Below, piece by piece: positions 51,001 through 60,168 of a DNA stretch of 64,000 nucleotides. Both the position numbers and the translations under genes were made by a program. Below the pieces are notes generated by a model, which saw nothing but the letters and a program-made list of their open reading frames with translations, was not told the origin of the DNA and did no database searches. Position 1 is the stretch's first letter; every line of letters starts with the position of its first letter. Origin of the DNA: Fimousia sp036311565 (lineage in GTDB: Bacteria; Bacillota; Clostridia; Lachnospirales; Lachnospiraceae); contig JAXJPR010000002.1 of the NCBI GenBank assembly GCA_036311565.1, positions 1-64,000 on the forward strand, given 5' to 3'.

Positions 51001-51900
51001 ATGGAACGGTGTTTGCGCTATACCATTGGCAGAGAAGATGAATATAAGAGAATTGATCTGTATTTAAAAGAACATGGATATTCCCAAAAGGTGATTGTGG
51101 GCTTAAAAGAAGCACCCAGCCAGATATTATTAAATCAGGATCCCGTTTTTGTAAATAAAAGACTGAAAAATGGAGATTTTCTTGAAATATATATATCAGA
51201 GGAAGAATCCTCTCCAAATATTATACCGGAAATGATACCTTTAAACATTATATATGAAGACGAAGATCTTCTAGTTGTCAGTAAACCTGCAGGTATGCCA
51301 ATACACCCTTCTGTGAACCATCATACTGGCACATTGGCCAATGGAATTGCCGGATATTATAAGAAGCAGGGAATTTCGTATGTATTTCGATGTTTGAATC
51401 GTTTAGATCGGGATACCAGCGGGTTGGTACTATTAGCAAAAAATCCATTAAGCGGAGCAGTTTTGTCGAAATGTGTAAAAGAATGTGGATTGCATAGGGA
51501 GTATCGGGCTGTCGTTTGTGGAAAACTTCCTCAAAAGGGAACGATTGCTGAGCCAATTGGAAGAAGACCAGACTCTATTGTTGAACGCATGGTAGATAAA
51601 AAATATGGACAAAAAGCCGTTACCCATTATGAAAGATTATCTTGTCAAAATGGATATTCTTATGCATCTATTCAGTTAGAAACTGGACGGACACATCAGA
51701 TCCGGGTGCATATGAAATATATTGGGCATCCGTTACCAGGTGATTTTCTATATTATCCTGATTTTACAGATATCAAAAGACAGGCATTGCATTCTTATCG
51801 AATTTGGTTTCCTCATCCTATTACGGGGAAACCAATGGAATTTGTCGATGATATTCCGGAAGACATGAAAATGTTGATAAACAAACGGGCAGAAGATTAA
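51001..51900 (+). CDS. RluA-family RNA pseudouridine synthase
   Basis: A 299-residue enzyme that isomerises uridine in rRNA or tRNA. An N-terminal S4-like region (YLKEHGYSQKVIVGLK) is followed by the catalytic domain with the active-site Asp in RLDRDTSGLVLLAK and a late RTHQIRVHMKYIGHPLPGD motif. The exact target (RluC/D/TruC type) is not decided. It starts 6 nt after icd without a clear Shine-Dalgarno, so translational coupling to icd is likely. The terminator begins inside its last codons. Confidence 0.88.
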   Translation: MERCLRYTIGREDEYKRIDLYLKEHGYSQKVIVGLKEAPSQILLNQDPVFVNKRLKNGDFLEIYISEEESSPNIIPEMIPLNIIYEDEDLLVVSKPAGMPIHPSVNHHTGTLANGIAGYYKKQGISYVFRCLNRLDRDTSGLVLLAKNPLSGAVLSKCVKECGLHREYRAVVCGKLPQKGTIAEPIGRRPDSIVERMVDKKYGQKAVTHYERLSCQNGYSYASIQLETGRTHQIRVHMKYIGHPLPGDFLYYPDFTDIKRQALHSYRIWFPHPITGKPMEFVDDIPEDMKMLINKRAED

Positions 51901-51927
51901 AAAAATAGTCTTCTGCCTATTTTTTTC
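51888..51927 (+). terminator. Intrinsic terminator of icd-rluA
   Basis: GGCAGAAGA (51888-51896, within the last codons) pairs with TCTTCTGCC (51909-51917) and is followed by TATTTTTTTC. Confidence 0.85.
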
Positions 51928-51956
51928 TTGACATTTTTTCAATGTTCGAATATAAT
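51928..51956 (+). promoter_or_regulatory. Consensus promoter of the ileS T-box transcript
   Basis: TTGACA at 51928-51933, a 17-bp spacer, and TATAAT at 51951-51956: a full consensus match. Confidence 0.85.
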
Positions 51957-51967
51957 ATTTGAATGAA

Positions 51968-52213
51968 TTATAAGAAAAAAGCGTTGACGGAGACAGTAAC
52001 CTTTTTCAGAACGTTTGAGCGAGCCGGAGATGGTGGAAGACCGGTACTAGTAAGAGATTGGCGAATATCACTCCAGAGTTGTCGGGTTGAAGTGAGTAGG
52101 CCAGACCGGGATCCACCGTTACATGGATAACATATGATAGTATGTGAAATAGGTGGTATAATGATAGTTTATTAGGCTTTCATCCTGTTTGCAGGATGGA
52201 AGCTTTTTCTTTT
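51968..52213 (+). promoter_or_regulatory. T-box riboswitch, isoleucine-specific
   Basis: The leader holds the T-box landmarks: a long specifier stem whose bulge carries GAATATCACT with the Ile codon ATC at 52067-52069, the GTGAGTAGGCCAGACCGGGATCC-type conserved block, and an AGGTGGTATAATGATAG T-box region whose TGG can pair with the tRNA acceptor end. A terminator (52176-52203, one U-G pair, then T-residues) competes with the antiterminator. Uncharged tRNA-Ile should allow ileS transcription. It accounts for the whole gene-free stretch 51901-52275. Confidence 0.93.
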
Positions 52214-52275
52214 TGTTACTATATTCAATGAAATAGTAACGTGTATGATAACGAAAATTAAAAGGAGGAAAAACT

Positions 52276-55200
52276 ATGTTGTACAAGAAAGTCAGCCCAG
52301 ACTTAAACTTTGTAGAAAGAGAAAAGCAGACAGAAAAATTTTGGCGTGAAAATAATATTTTCGAAAAAAGTATTAAATTAAGAGAAGGAAGTCCAAGTTA
52401 TACGTTCTATGATGGACCTCCAACTGCGAATGGAAAACCTCATATCGGTCATGTATTAACACGTGTTATCAAAGATATGATTCCACGTTTCCAGACAATG
52501 AAAGGAAATATGGTTCCTCGTAAAGCTGGTTGGGATACACACGGTCTTCCAGTAGAATTAGAAGTAGAAAAATTATTAGGCCTTGATGGAAAAGAACAGA
52601 TTGAAGAATATGGATTAGAACCATTTATCGATCACTGTAAAGAAAGTGTATGGAAATACAAAGGAATGTGGGAAGATTTCTCAGGAACCGTAGGTTTCTG
52701 GGCAGATATGGATGATCCATATGTAACTTATGACAATAACTTCATCGAATCTGAATGGTGGGCATTAAAACAGATCTGGGATAAAGGATTATTATATAAA
52801 GGCTACAAGATTGTACCTTATTGTCCAAGATGTGGAACTCCATTATCCAGCCATGAAGTAGCACAGGGATATAAAGACGTAAAAGAACGTTCTGCAGTCG
52901 TACGTTTTAAGGTAAAAGATGAAGAGGCTTATATCTTAGCATGGACAACAACTCCTTGGACCCTTCCATCTAACGTAGCTCTTTGTGTGAACCCAGTGGA
53001 AACTTATGTAAAAGTACAGAAAGATGAATATACTTACTACATGGCAGAAGCTTTAGTAGAAAAAGTCTTAGGAGAAGATGCTAAAATCTTAGAATCTTAC
53101 ACAGGTAAAGATTTAGAATACAAAGAATATGAACCATTATTTGACTTTGTAGCTCCGAAGAAGAAAGCATATTACGTAACATGTGACAGCTATGTAACAT
53201 TAACAGATGGTACTGGTGTCGTTCACATTGCGCCTGCTTTCGGGGAAGACGACAGCAAAGTAGGAAGAGCTTATGATCTTCCATTTGTACAGTTGGTAAA
53301 TGCAAAAGGAGAAATGACGGAAGAAACCCCTTGGGCTGGAACCTTCTGTAAAAAAGCAGATATGCCAATTTTACAGGATTTAGAAGACAGAGGATTATTA
53401 TTTGATGCTCCTAAATTTGAACACAGCTATCCACATTGCTGGAGATGTGATACTCCATTGATTTACTATGCTCGTGAATCATGGTTTATCAAAATGACAG
53501 ATGTAAAAGAAGACTTAATTAGAAATAACAATACCATCAACTGGATTCCAGAAAGTATTGGAAAAGGACGTTTTGGTGATTGGTTAGAAAATGTACAGGA
53601 CTGGGGTATTTCCCGTAACCGTTACTGGGGAACTCCATTAAATGTATGGGAATGTGAATGCGGACATCAGCATGCAATTGGTTCAATTGAAGAATTAAAA
53701 TCTATGTCTGATAATTGTCCGGATGATATTGAACTTCACAGACCGTATATCGATGCAGTTACGATTAAATGTCCACACTGTGGAAAAGAAATGCATCGTG
53801 TACCAGAAGTGATTGACTGCTGGTTTGATTCTGGTTCTATGCCATTTGCACAGCATCATTATCCATTTGAAAATAAAGATTTATTTGAACAGCAGTTCCC
53901 GGCAGACTTTATTTCAGAAGCGGTTGACCAGACTCGTGGATGGTTCTATTCATTATTAGCAATTTCTACTTTGATTTTCAATAAAGCACCATACAAGAAC
54001 GTTATCGTATTAGGACACGTTCAGGATGAAAATGGACAGAAAATGAGTAAATCAAAAGGAAATGCGGTAGATCCATTTGAAGCATTAGAACAGTATGGAG
54101 CAGATGCAATTCGCTGGTATTTCTATATCAACAGTGCACCATGGCTTCCAAACCGTTTCCATGGAAAAGCGGTTATGGAGGGACAGCGTAAATTCATGGG
54201 TACTTTATGGAATACGTATGCGTTCTATGTACTTTATGCAAATATCGATGAATTTGATCCTACAAAATACCGATTAGAATATGACAAACTATCTGTAATG
54301 GATAAATGGTTATTATCTAAGTTAAATTCAGTAACAAAAGCAGTGGATGAAAATCTATCCAACTATAGAATTCCAGAAAGTGCAAGAGCATTACAGGAAT
54401 TCGTGGACGATATGAGTAACTGGTATGTAAGAAGAAGCCGTAACCGTTTCTGGCAGAAAGGAATGCCACAAGATAAGATTAATGCATATATGACACTTTA
54501 TACAGCATTAACAACTATCTCTAAGGTTGCTGCACCTATGATTCCGTTCATGACAGAAGAAATTTACCAGAACTTAGTGAAGAGTGTAGATGCATCTGCG
54601 CCAGAAAGCATTCATTTATGCGATTTCCCAGCAGTCGATGAATCTATGATCGATGCTGAATTAGAAGAAAATATGGAAATGGTATTAAAAGTAGTTGTTT
54701 TAGGCCGTGCATGCCGTAACTCTTCTAATATCAAGAACAGACAGCCGATTGGACAAATGTATGTAAAAGCGGATACACAATTATCTGAATTCTACAAAGA
54801 GATTATTGAAGATGAATTAAATGTAAAATCAGTAGAATTTAAAGATGATGTATCTTCTTTCACAACTTATGAATTTAAACCACAGTTACGTACTGTAGGA
54901 CCAAAATATGGTAAAAAATTAGGCGGTATTCGTGCATATCTTTCTGCAATCGATGGAAATGCAGCAAAAGCAGAATTAGATGCCAATGGTAAAATCGTAT
55001 TTGAGGTAGACGGCGATACGATTGAACTGGCAGAAGAAGATTTATTGATTCAGATGATTAAAATGGAAGGTTATGTAACCGAACAGGATAAAAATGTGAC
55101 AGTTGTTCTGGATACAAACTTAACAGATGCATTAATTGAAGAAGGATTTGTTCGTGAAATTATCAGTAAAATTCAGACAATGCGTAAGGAAGCAGGGTTC

Positions 55201-55389
55201 GAAGTTACCGATAAAATCACAGTTTCAGCGCAAAACAGTGTGAAAATTGCCGAAATTATGGATAAAAATGGACAAATGATCAAAAATGATGTATTATGTG
55301 AACGAATTATGCTTAATGAAGCTGTAGGATACACAAAAGAATGGAACATCAATGGGGAAGACGTAATCTTAGGTGTAGAAAAAATCTAA
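52276..55389 (+). CDS. ileS: Isoleucyl-tRNA synthetase
   Basis: A 1037-residue class I synthetase. The HIGH motif is PHIGHV (about residue 57), an editing domain lies in the first half, and the catalytic KMSKSKGN is near residue 593. The tRNA-binding C-terminal part follows. The length, the GWDTHGLPVE segment and the C-terminal extension match the larger, eukaryote-like IleS type common in clostridia; this type is often linked to mupirocin tolerance. AAAGGAGG lies before the ATG, and the upstream T-box confirms the amino acid. Confidence 0.97.
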   Translation: MLYKKVSPDLNFVEREKQTEKFWRENNIFEKSIKLREGSPSYTFYDGPPTANGKPHIGHVLTRVIKDMIPRFQTMKGNMVPRKAGWDTHGLPVELEVEKLLGLDGKEQIEEYGLEPFIDHCKESVWKYKGMWEDFSGTVGFWADMDDPYVTYDNNFIESEWWALKQIWDKGLLYKGYKIVPYCPRCGTPLSSHEVAQGYKDVKERSAVVRFKVKDEEAYILAWTTTPWTLPSNVALCVNPVETYVKVQKDEYTYYMAEALVEKVLGEDAKILESYTGKDLEYKEYEPLFDFVAPKKKAYYVTCDSYVTLTDGTGVVHIAPAFGEDDSKVGRAYDLPFVQLVNAKGEMTEETPWAGTFCKKADMPILQDLEDRGLLFDAPKFEHSYPHCWRCDTPLIYYARESWFIKMTDVKEDLIRNNNTINWIPESIGKGRFGDWLENVQDWGISRNRYWGTPLNVWECECGHQHAIGSIEELKSMSDNCPDDIELHRPYIDAVTIKCPHCGKEMHRVPEVIDCWFDSGSMPFAQHHYPFENKDLFEQQFPADFISEAVDQTRGWFYSLLAISTLIFNKAPYKNVIVLGHVQDENGQKMSKSKGNAVDPFEALEQYGADAIRWYFYINSAPWLPNRFHGKAVMEGQRKFMGTLWNTYAFYVLYANIDEFDPTKYRLEYDKLSVMDKWLLSKLNSVTKAVDENLSNYRIPESARALQEFVDDMSNWYVRRSRNRFWQKGMPQDKINAYMTLYTALTTISKVAAPMIPFMTEEIYQNLVKSVDASAPESIHLCDFPAVDESMIDAELEENMEMVLKVVVLGRACRNSSNIKNRQPIGQMYVKADTQLSEFYKEIIEDELNVKSVEFKDDVSSFTTYEFKPQLRTVGPKYGKKLGGIRAYLSAIDGNAAKAELDANGKIVFEVDGDTIELAEEDLLIQMIKMEGYVTEQDKNVTVVLDTNLTDALIEEGFVREIISKIQTMRKEAGFEVTDKITVSAQNSVKIAEIMDKNGQMIKNDVLCERIMLNEAVGYTKEWNINGEDVILGVEKI

Positions 55390-55411
55390 ACGAATCGAAA
55401 GAGGGATGATT

Positions 55412-57838
55412 ATGGAATTTAACAAAAACAAATTTAAAAAAGAAGTAGTGGAAAATGTAAAAAGTTTATATCGTAAAGATTTAGACGAAGCTACAAATGA
55501 ACAAATTTATCAAGGTGTTGCATATGCAGTAAAAAATTTGATGATCGATGATTGGATTAAATCACAGAAAGAATACAAAAAACAGAATAAAAAGACTGTT
55601 TACTATCTTTCTATGGAATTCTTAATGGGACGTGCATTAGGAAACAACATGATCAACTTAACTTATTATAAAGAAATGGCAGAAGCATTAGAAGAGTTAG
55701 GCTTAGACATCAATGTAATTGAAGATCAGGAAAGAGATGCAGCGTTAGGAAATGGTGGTTTAGGCCGTCTTGCTGCATGCTTCTTAGACTCACTTGCAAC
55801 ATTAGGATATCCTGCATATGGATGTGGTATTCGTTATCACTACGGTATGTTCAAACAGGCAATTGAAAATGGTTACCAGATTGAAAAACCAGATGACTGG
55901 TTAAGAAATGGAAACCCATTTGAAATCCGCCGTGATGAATATGCAAAAACAGTTAAATTTGGTGGATATGTAGATGTAGAGATTGACGATAAAGGAAGAC
56001 AGAACTTTGTTCAGAAAAATTATCAGCAGGTTCGTGCAATCCCATATGATATGCCAATTTTAGGATATGGTAATGGTATTGTAAATACTCTTCGTATCTG
56101 GGATGCAGAAGCAATTCAGACATTCAACTTATCTTCTTTTGATAGAGGAGAATATGATAAAGCAGTAGAAGAACAGAACCTGGCAAGAAATATTTCTGAA
56201 GTATTATATCCAAATGACAATCATTATTCAGGAAAAGAATTACGTTTAAAACAGCAGTATTTCTTTGTATCAGCATCTGTGCAGTCTGCAATTTCAAGAT
56301 TTAAAGAAAACAATGATGATATTCATGAACTTCCTAATAAAGTAACCTTCCAGTTAAATGATACTCATCCAACAGTTGCAGTTGCAGAATTAATGAGAAT
56401 CTTAGTAGATGAAGAAAAATTAGGATGGGAAGAAGCATGGGATATCGTATGCAAAACATGTGCATACACAAACCATACAATTATGTCTGAAGCATTAGAA
56501 AAATGGCCAGTAGAATTATTCTCAAGATTACTTCCTCGTATCTATCAGATCGTAGAAGAAATTAACAGCCGTTTTGTAAAACAGATTCAGGAAATGTATC
56601 CAGAACAGCCTGAAAAAGTTTCCAGCATGGCAATCGTATATGATGGACAGGTACGTATGGCTCACCTTGCAATCGCAGGAAGCTTCTCTGTAAATGGGGT
56701 AGCAAGACTTCATACAGAAATTCTTAAGAAACGTGAATTAAAAGATTTCTATGAAATGGCTCCAGAAAAATTCAACAATAAAACAAACGGAATCACTCAG
56801 AGAAGATTCTTATTACATGGGGATCCACTGTTAGCAGACTGGATTACAGATAAAATCGGTGATGAATGGATTACAAACCTTCCTCATCTTGAAAAACTTG
56901 CAATTTATGCAGATGATGAAAAAGCACAGCAGGAATTCTTAAACATCAAATATAAGAACAAAATCCGTTTGGCTAAATACATCAAAGAACACAATAATGT
57001 AGATGTAGACCCTCGTTCTATTTTTGACTGTCAGGTAAAACGTCTGCATGAATACAAACGTCAGTTATTAAATATCTTACATGTAATGTGTTTATACAAT
57101 CAGATAAAAGAACATCCAGATATGGATATAGTACCTCGTACATTTGTATTTGGTGCAAAAGCAGCTGCTGGTTATAGCAGAGCAAAATTAACAATTAAAT
57201 TAATTAACTCTGTAGCAGATCGTATCAACAACGATCCAGCAATTAAAGGCAAGATCAAAGTTGTATTTATCGAAGATTACCGTGTATCTAATGCGGAAAT
57301 TATCTTCGCTGCTGCTGACGTTTCTGAACAGATTTCTACTGCTTCCAAAGAAGCTTCTGGTACAGGTAATATGAAATTCATGTTAAATGGTGCTTTAACA
57401 TTAGGTACTATGGATGGTGCTAACGTAGAAATCGTAGAAGAAGTTGGAGAAGAAAATGCATTTATCTTTGGTTTAAGTGCAGATGAAGTAATGAATTACG
57501 AAAAGAATGGTGGATATAATTCACGTGATATTTACAACTCTAACATGGAAATCCGTAAAGTATTAACTCAGTTAGTAAATGGATACTATTCTCCAGAAAA
57601 TCCTGAATTATTTAGAGAAATCTATGATTCTTTATTAAATCAGGATCAGTACTTCACATTACTTGACTTTGATTCTTACGTAAAAGCCCAGAGTAAAGTA
57701 AATGAAGCATACAAAGATGAAGCTGCATGGGCAAAATCAGCAATCTTAAATATTGCAAAATCTGGTAAGTTTACAGCAGATAGAACAATCGAACAGTATG
57801 CACAGGAAATCTGGAACTTAGAAAAAGTAGTATTATAA
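55412..57838 (+). CDS. glgP: Glycogen/maltodextrin phosphorylase
   Basis: An 808-residue PLP enzyme releasing glucose-1-phosphate from alpha-1,4-glucans. It has the YYLSMEFLMGRALGNN N-terminal motif, NGGLGRLAACF, KRLHEYKRQLLN and the PLP-Lys region EASGTGNMKFMLNGALTLGT. GAGGG directly abuts an ATG at 55406, so the ATG at 55412 with six-base spacing is chosen. It has no other glycogen genes beside it. Codon use suggests high expression. It follows ileS by 22 nt without a terminator. Confidence 0.95.
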   Translation: MEFNKNKFKKEVVENVKSLYRKDLDEATNEQIYQGVAYAVKNLMIDDWIKSQKEYKKQNKKTVYYLSMEFLMGRALGNNMINLTYYKEMAEALEELGLDINVIEDQERDAALGNGGLGRLAACFLDSLATLGYPAYGCGIRYHYGMFKQAIENGYQIEKPDDWLRNGNPFEIRRDEYAKTVKFGGYVDVEIDDKGRQNFVQKNYQQVRAIPYDMPILGYGNGIVNTLRIWDAEAIQTFNLSSFDRGEYDKAVEEQNLARNISEVLYPNDNHYSGKELRLKQQYFFVSASVQSAISRFKENNDDIHELPNKVTFQLNDTHPTVAVAELMRILVDEEKLGWEEAWDIVCKTCAYTNHTIMSEALEKWPVELFSRLLPRIYQIVEEINSRFVKQIQEMYPEQPEKVSSMAIVYDGQVRMAHLAIAGSFSVNGVARLHTEILKKRELKDFYEMAPEKFNNKTNGITQRRFLLHGDPLLADWITDKIGDEWITNLPHLEKLAIYADDEKAQQEFLNIKYKNKIRLAKYIKEHNNVDVDPRSIFDCQVKRLHEYKRQLLNILHVMCLYNQIKEHPDMDIVPRTFVFGAKAAAGYSRAKLTIKLINSVADRINNDPAIKGKIKVVFIEDYRVSNAEIIFAAADVSEQISTASKEASGTGNMKFMLNGALTLGTMDGANVEIVEEVGEENAFIFGLSADEVMNYEKNGGYNSRDIYNSNMEIRKVLTQLVNGYYSPENPELFREIYDSLLNQDQYFTLLDFDSYVKAQSKVNEAYKDEAAWAKSAILNIAKSGKFTADRTIEQYAQEIWNLEKVVL

Positions 57839-57854
57839 TCGAATATACTCATAC

Positions 57855-57885
57855 AAAGCAGGTGGAATATTCCACCTGCTTTTTT
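57855..57885 (+). terminator. Intrinsic terminator of glgP
   Basis: A perfect 28-bp palindrome (57855-57882) centred on GAATATTC, ending in T-residues to 57885. The same DNA carries the -35 element of a sigma-E-type promoter. Confidence 0.9.
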
Positions 57886-57893
57886 CATACAAT
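57865..57893 (+). promoter_or_regulatory. Sigma-E-type sporulation promoter of spoIID
   Basis: GAATATT at 57865-57871, 14 bp, then CATACAAT at 57886-57893 match the Bacillus sigma-E consensus (KMATATT-N14-CATACAMT) at every position. It stands about 65 bp upstream of the spoIID start, a known sigma-E target. Confidence 0.75.
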
Positions 57894-57959
57894 AAAATAG
57901 TGCTTTTTCATAATTTGAAAAGACATTGTGATACAAAACGGGAAGAGAGGAAGACCATA

Positions 57960-58892
57960 ATGAAATTTATATCCAATGTATTTGTGGTAACAGGAATTAT
58001 GATTGGATTACCAGTGCTATTTTATCTGATTTTTCATGGAACCAGAGTGGACAGGCTTCCTGATATTGAAGATGTACAAAGTGGTTATACCATAACAAAT
58101 GGGACAGATTATGATCTGGATCAGTATTTAATTGGAGTGCTGCCAACGGAAATGGATCTGGATTCTGAATATGAAGCAATTAAAGCACAGACGGTCATTG
58201 CCAGAACCAGTATTCTACAGCAGATGAATGGAAAAAAACAGATCGATGGAAGCAAACTGGAAGAATCTTACATATCTGCAGAAAAATTAAAGGAACAAAT
58301 TGGAGAGCGGGAATATACAAGAAAATTACAGCTTTTAACAAAAGCTGTCTTGGAGACCAGAGGAATCATTATGCAATCAGAGGGAGAATATATTGTGCCT
58401 CTGTATCATGAGGTCAGTATTGGTACTACCATCAGTGCAAAAGAGTTATACGGAAAAGACATTTCTTATTTACAATCAGTAGATAGCAGCACAGATGTGG
58501 AATCTCCCAATTATATGAAAGTGGAAGAATGGAATTATGAGGATGCTCTTTCTTTGATTCAAAAGAAACGCCCAGAAACAAAGGTCACACAGGAGCAATT
58601 GGAAGAAGAGATTGTAGTGATGTCAAAAACAGATTCTGGCTATGTAAAAAAATTAAAAGTGGGGGATTCTATATTCACGGGAGAAGAATGGAAAGAGATT
58701 TTTTCTTTAAATTCTACTAATTTTTATATAGAGGATTATGATCATAAACTCCGCATGGTCACTTTAGGAAAGGGGCATGGGCTTGGGCTTAGCCTTTATG
58801 GGGCCAATGAATTGGCAAAACAGGGGATAAAATATAAAAAAATACTGATGCATTATTATGAAAATATCGAATTTGCGACGGCCTATGAATAA
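57960..58892 (+). CDS. spoIID: Stage II sporulation protein D (SpoIID/LytB domain)
   Basis: A 310-residue membrane-anchored lytic transglycosylase of the engulfment machinery. One N-terminal membrane helix (about 5-25) is followed by the SpoIID domain. The catalytic Glu lies in YLIGVLPTEMD, followed by AIKAQTVIARTSIL; the domain ends in GKGHGLGLSLYGANELA. ATG 57960 follows GAGAGG; an earlier in-frame codon at 57900 lacks such a site. A perfect sigma-E-type promoter lies upstream and a SpoIIQ-like gene follows. The organism should therefore be able to form endospores, at least by descent. Confidence 0.88.
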   Translation: MKFISNVFVVTGIMIGLPVLFYLIFHGTRVDRLPDIEDVQSGYTITNGTDYDLDQYLIGVLPTEMDLDSEYEAIKAQTVIARTSILQQMNGKKQIDGSKLEESYISAEKLKEQIGEREYTRKLQLLTKAVLETRGIIMQSEGEYIVPLYHEVSIGTTISAKELYGKDISYLQSVDSSTDVESPNYMKVEEWNYEDALSLIQKKRPETKVTQEQLEEEIVVMSKTDSGYVKKLKVGDSIFTGEEWKEIFSLNSTNFYIEDYDHKLRMVTLGKGHGLGLSLYGANELAKQGIKYKKILMHYYENIEFATAYE

Positions 58893-59038
58893 ATATTCCT
58901 TTTTTACGTATGGTATCTTTTGAAAAGAAAACTATCCAATTGTGCAAAGTGTAGAATCGTTTTTTTCTTTTTAAATTATCTTTAAAATATGAATATCCCC
59001 TTTGATTTCCGGCAAGAATATTTACTGAGGTGATGATT

Positions 59039-59731
59039 ATGAAAGAAAATAAAAAAGGCTCCTCTTTTCTATCTCAAAAGGCTTATTATATAGCAGTTGG
59101 AATTGGTCTTATTGCATTGATTACATTAATGGTAATTTATAGTCAGCAGATGAAAAATAAGCGAGAACTTGCGCAACAGGAAATTAGCCTGGATGAAGTG
59201 GGAAATGAGGCAATTCAAAAGACGGAAACACAGACGGAAACAACTACAGAAGCAGTGACAGAAGCACCAACGACTGAGATAAACACCACAGAGACAGCCA
59301 CAGCAGCTGTGTTATCATATGATGGAAAAACAAAGCTTAACTGGCCAGTGACAGGGAATATTCTTCTTCCTTTTAGCATGGATACAACCGTATATTTTGA
59401 AACACTCGATCAATATAAATGTAATCCCGGAATGCTCATTGAAGCAAAAGAAGGACAAGGAGTTGGTGCTTTGACCAAATGTCAGGTGCGTGAGATAACA
59501 AAAAGTGATGAATTGGGAAATCAGGTGGTATTAGATTTGGGGAATGATTATACCGCAGTATATGGACAGCTGAAAAATATCAAAGTAAAAGAAGGAGATA
59601 TTTTGGAAACTGAGGATACCATCGGATATGTTGCAGCTCCTACTGATTATTATACCCTGGAAGGTACACATTTATATATAGAAATTGACCATAAAGAAAC
59701 ACCGGTCAATCCGATGGATTATTTAAAATAA
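59039..59731 (+). CDS. SpoIIQ-like protein with degenerate LytM (M23) domain
   Basis: A 230-residue protein: one N-terminal membrane helix (about 15-35), a Thr/Glu-rich linker (about 55-95), and a LytM fold. The zinc ligands are largely lost: the HxxxD motif is replaced by NPGML (in CNPGMLIEA), and the HxH motif reads HLY (GTHLYIEID). It should therefore be structural, like SpoIIQ, which joins SpoIIIAH across the two membranes of the forespore. Following spoIID supports this. ATG 59039 lies 8 nt after GAGG; a GTG at 59030 overlaps that site. Confidence 0.75.
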   Translation: MKENKKGSSFLSQKAYYIAVGIGLIALITLMVIYSQQMKNKRELAQQEISLDEVGNEAIQKTETQTETTTEAVTEAPTTEINTTETATAAVLSYDGKTKLNWPVTGNILLPFSMDTTVYFETLDQYKCNPGMLIEAKEGQGVGALTKCQVREITKSDELGNQVVLDLGNDYTAVYGQLKNIKVKEGDILETEDTIGYVAAPTDYYTLEGTHLYIEIDHKETPVNPMDYLK

Positions 59732-59764
59732 GAATTCTTTCTGGTAGAGTTTTTAAGAGAAACA

Positions 59765-59842
59765 TGTTATAATAAAACAGCTTTTGTCGAAGAAAGAAAC
59801 GAGTAAAGCATTTGCCTAATGGGTGAATGCTTTCTTTTTTGC
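59765..59842 (+). promoter_or_regulatory. Extended -10 promoter plus short leader ending in a terminator
   Basis: TG-T-TATAAT (59765-59773) is an extended -10 box. About 35 nt later AAAGCATT and AATGCTTT form a hairpin, followed by CTTTTTTG, before the GIY-YIG gene. This gives either an attenuated leader or a short stand-alone RNA of about 60 nt. I do not recognise a riboswitch class. Confidence 0.45.
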
Positions 59843-59871
59843 TATATTAATGAATGTTAAGGATGGAAATG

Positions 59872-60168
59872 ATGAAGGATTATACCTATATGGTACAGTG
59901 CAGTGATGGAAGTTTTTATACTGGCTGGACCAACGATATTAAAAACAGAATCAGGATCCACAATATGGGAAAGGGTGCAAAATATACAAAAAGCAGGCTT
60001 CCAGTTAAGCTGGTGTATCTTGAAGAACACAGGACAAAACAGGAAGCCATGCAAAGAGAATATGCAATAAAAAAGCTGACAAGAAAAGAGAAGCTGAAAT
60101 TAATTGCTGATTTAAAGGAAGGAATACATTACGACGAAATGACAAGCGCTTCCAGCCATGACGAATAA
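59872..60168 (+). CDS. GIY-YIG nuclease-like protein, UPF0213/YhbQ family
   Basis: A 98-residue single-domain GIY-YIG protein: YTYMVQCSDGSFYTGWTND, then HNMGKGAKYTKSRLPVKLVY and EYAIKKLTRKEK. The domain's Tyr, Arg and Glu-type positions are present. Family members are small DNA-associated proteins of uncertain role. Several ATGs are clustered; 59872 has the best distance from AAGGA. Its last 57 bases overlap, antisense, the end of the hemolysin III-type gene. Confidence 0.8.
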   Translation: MKDYTYMVQCSDGSFYTGWTNDIKNRIRIHNMGKGAKYTKSRLPVKLVYLEEHRTKQEAMQREYAIKKLTRKEKLKLIADLKEGIHYDEMTSASSHDE

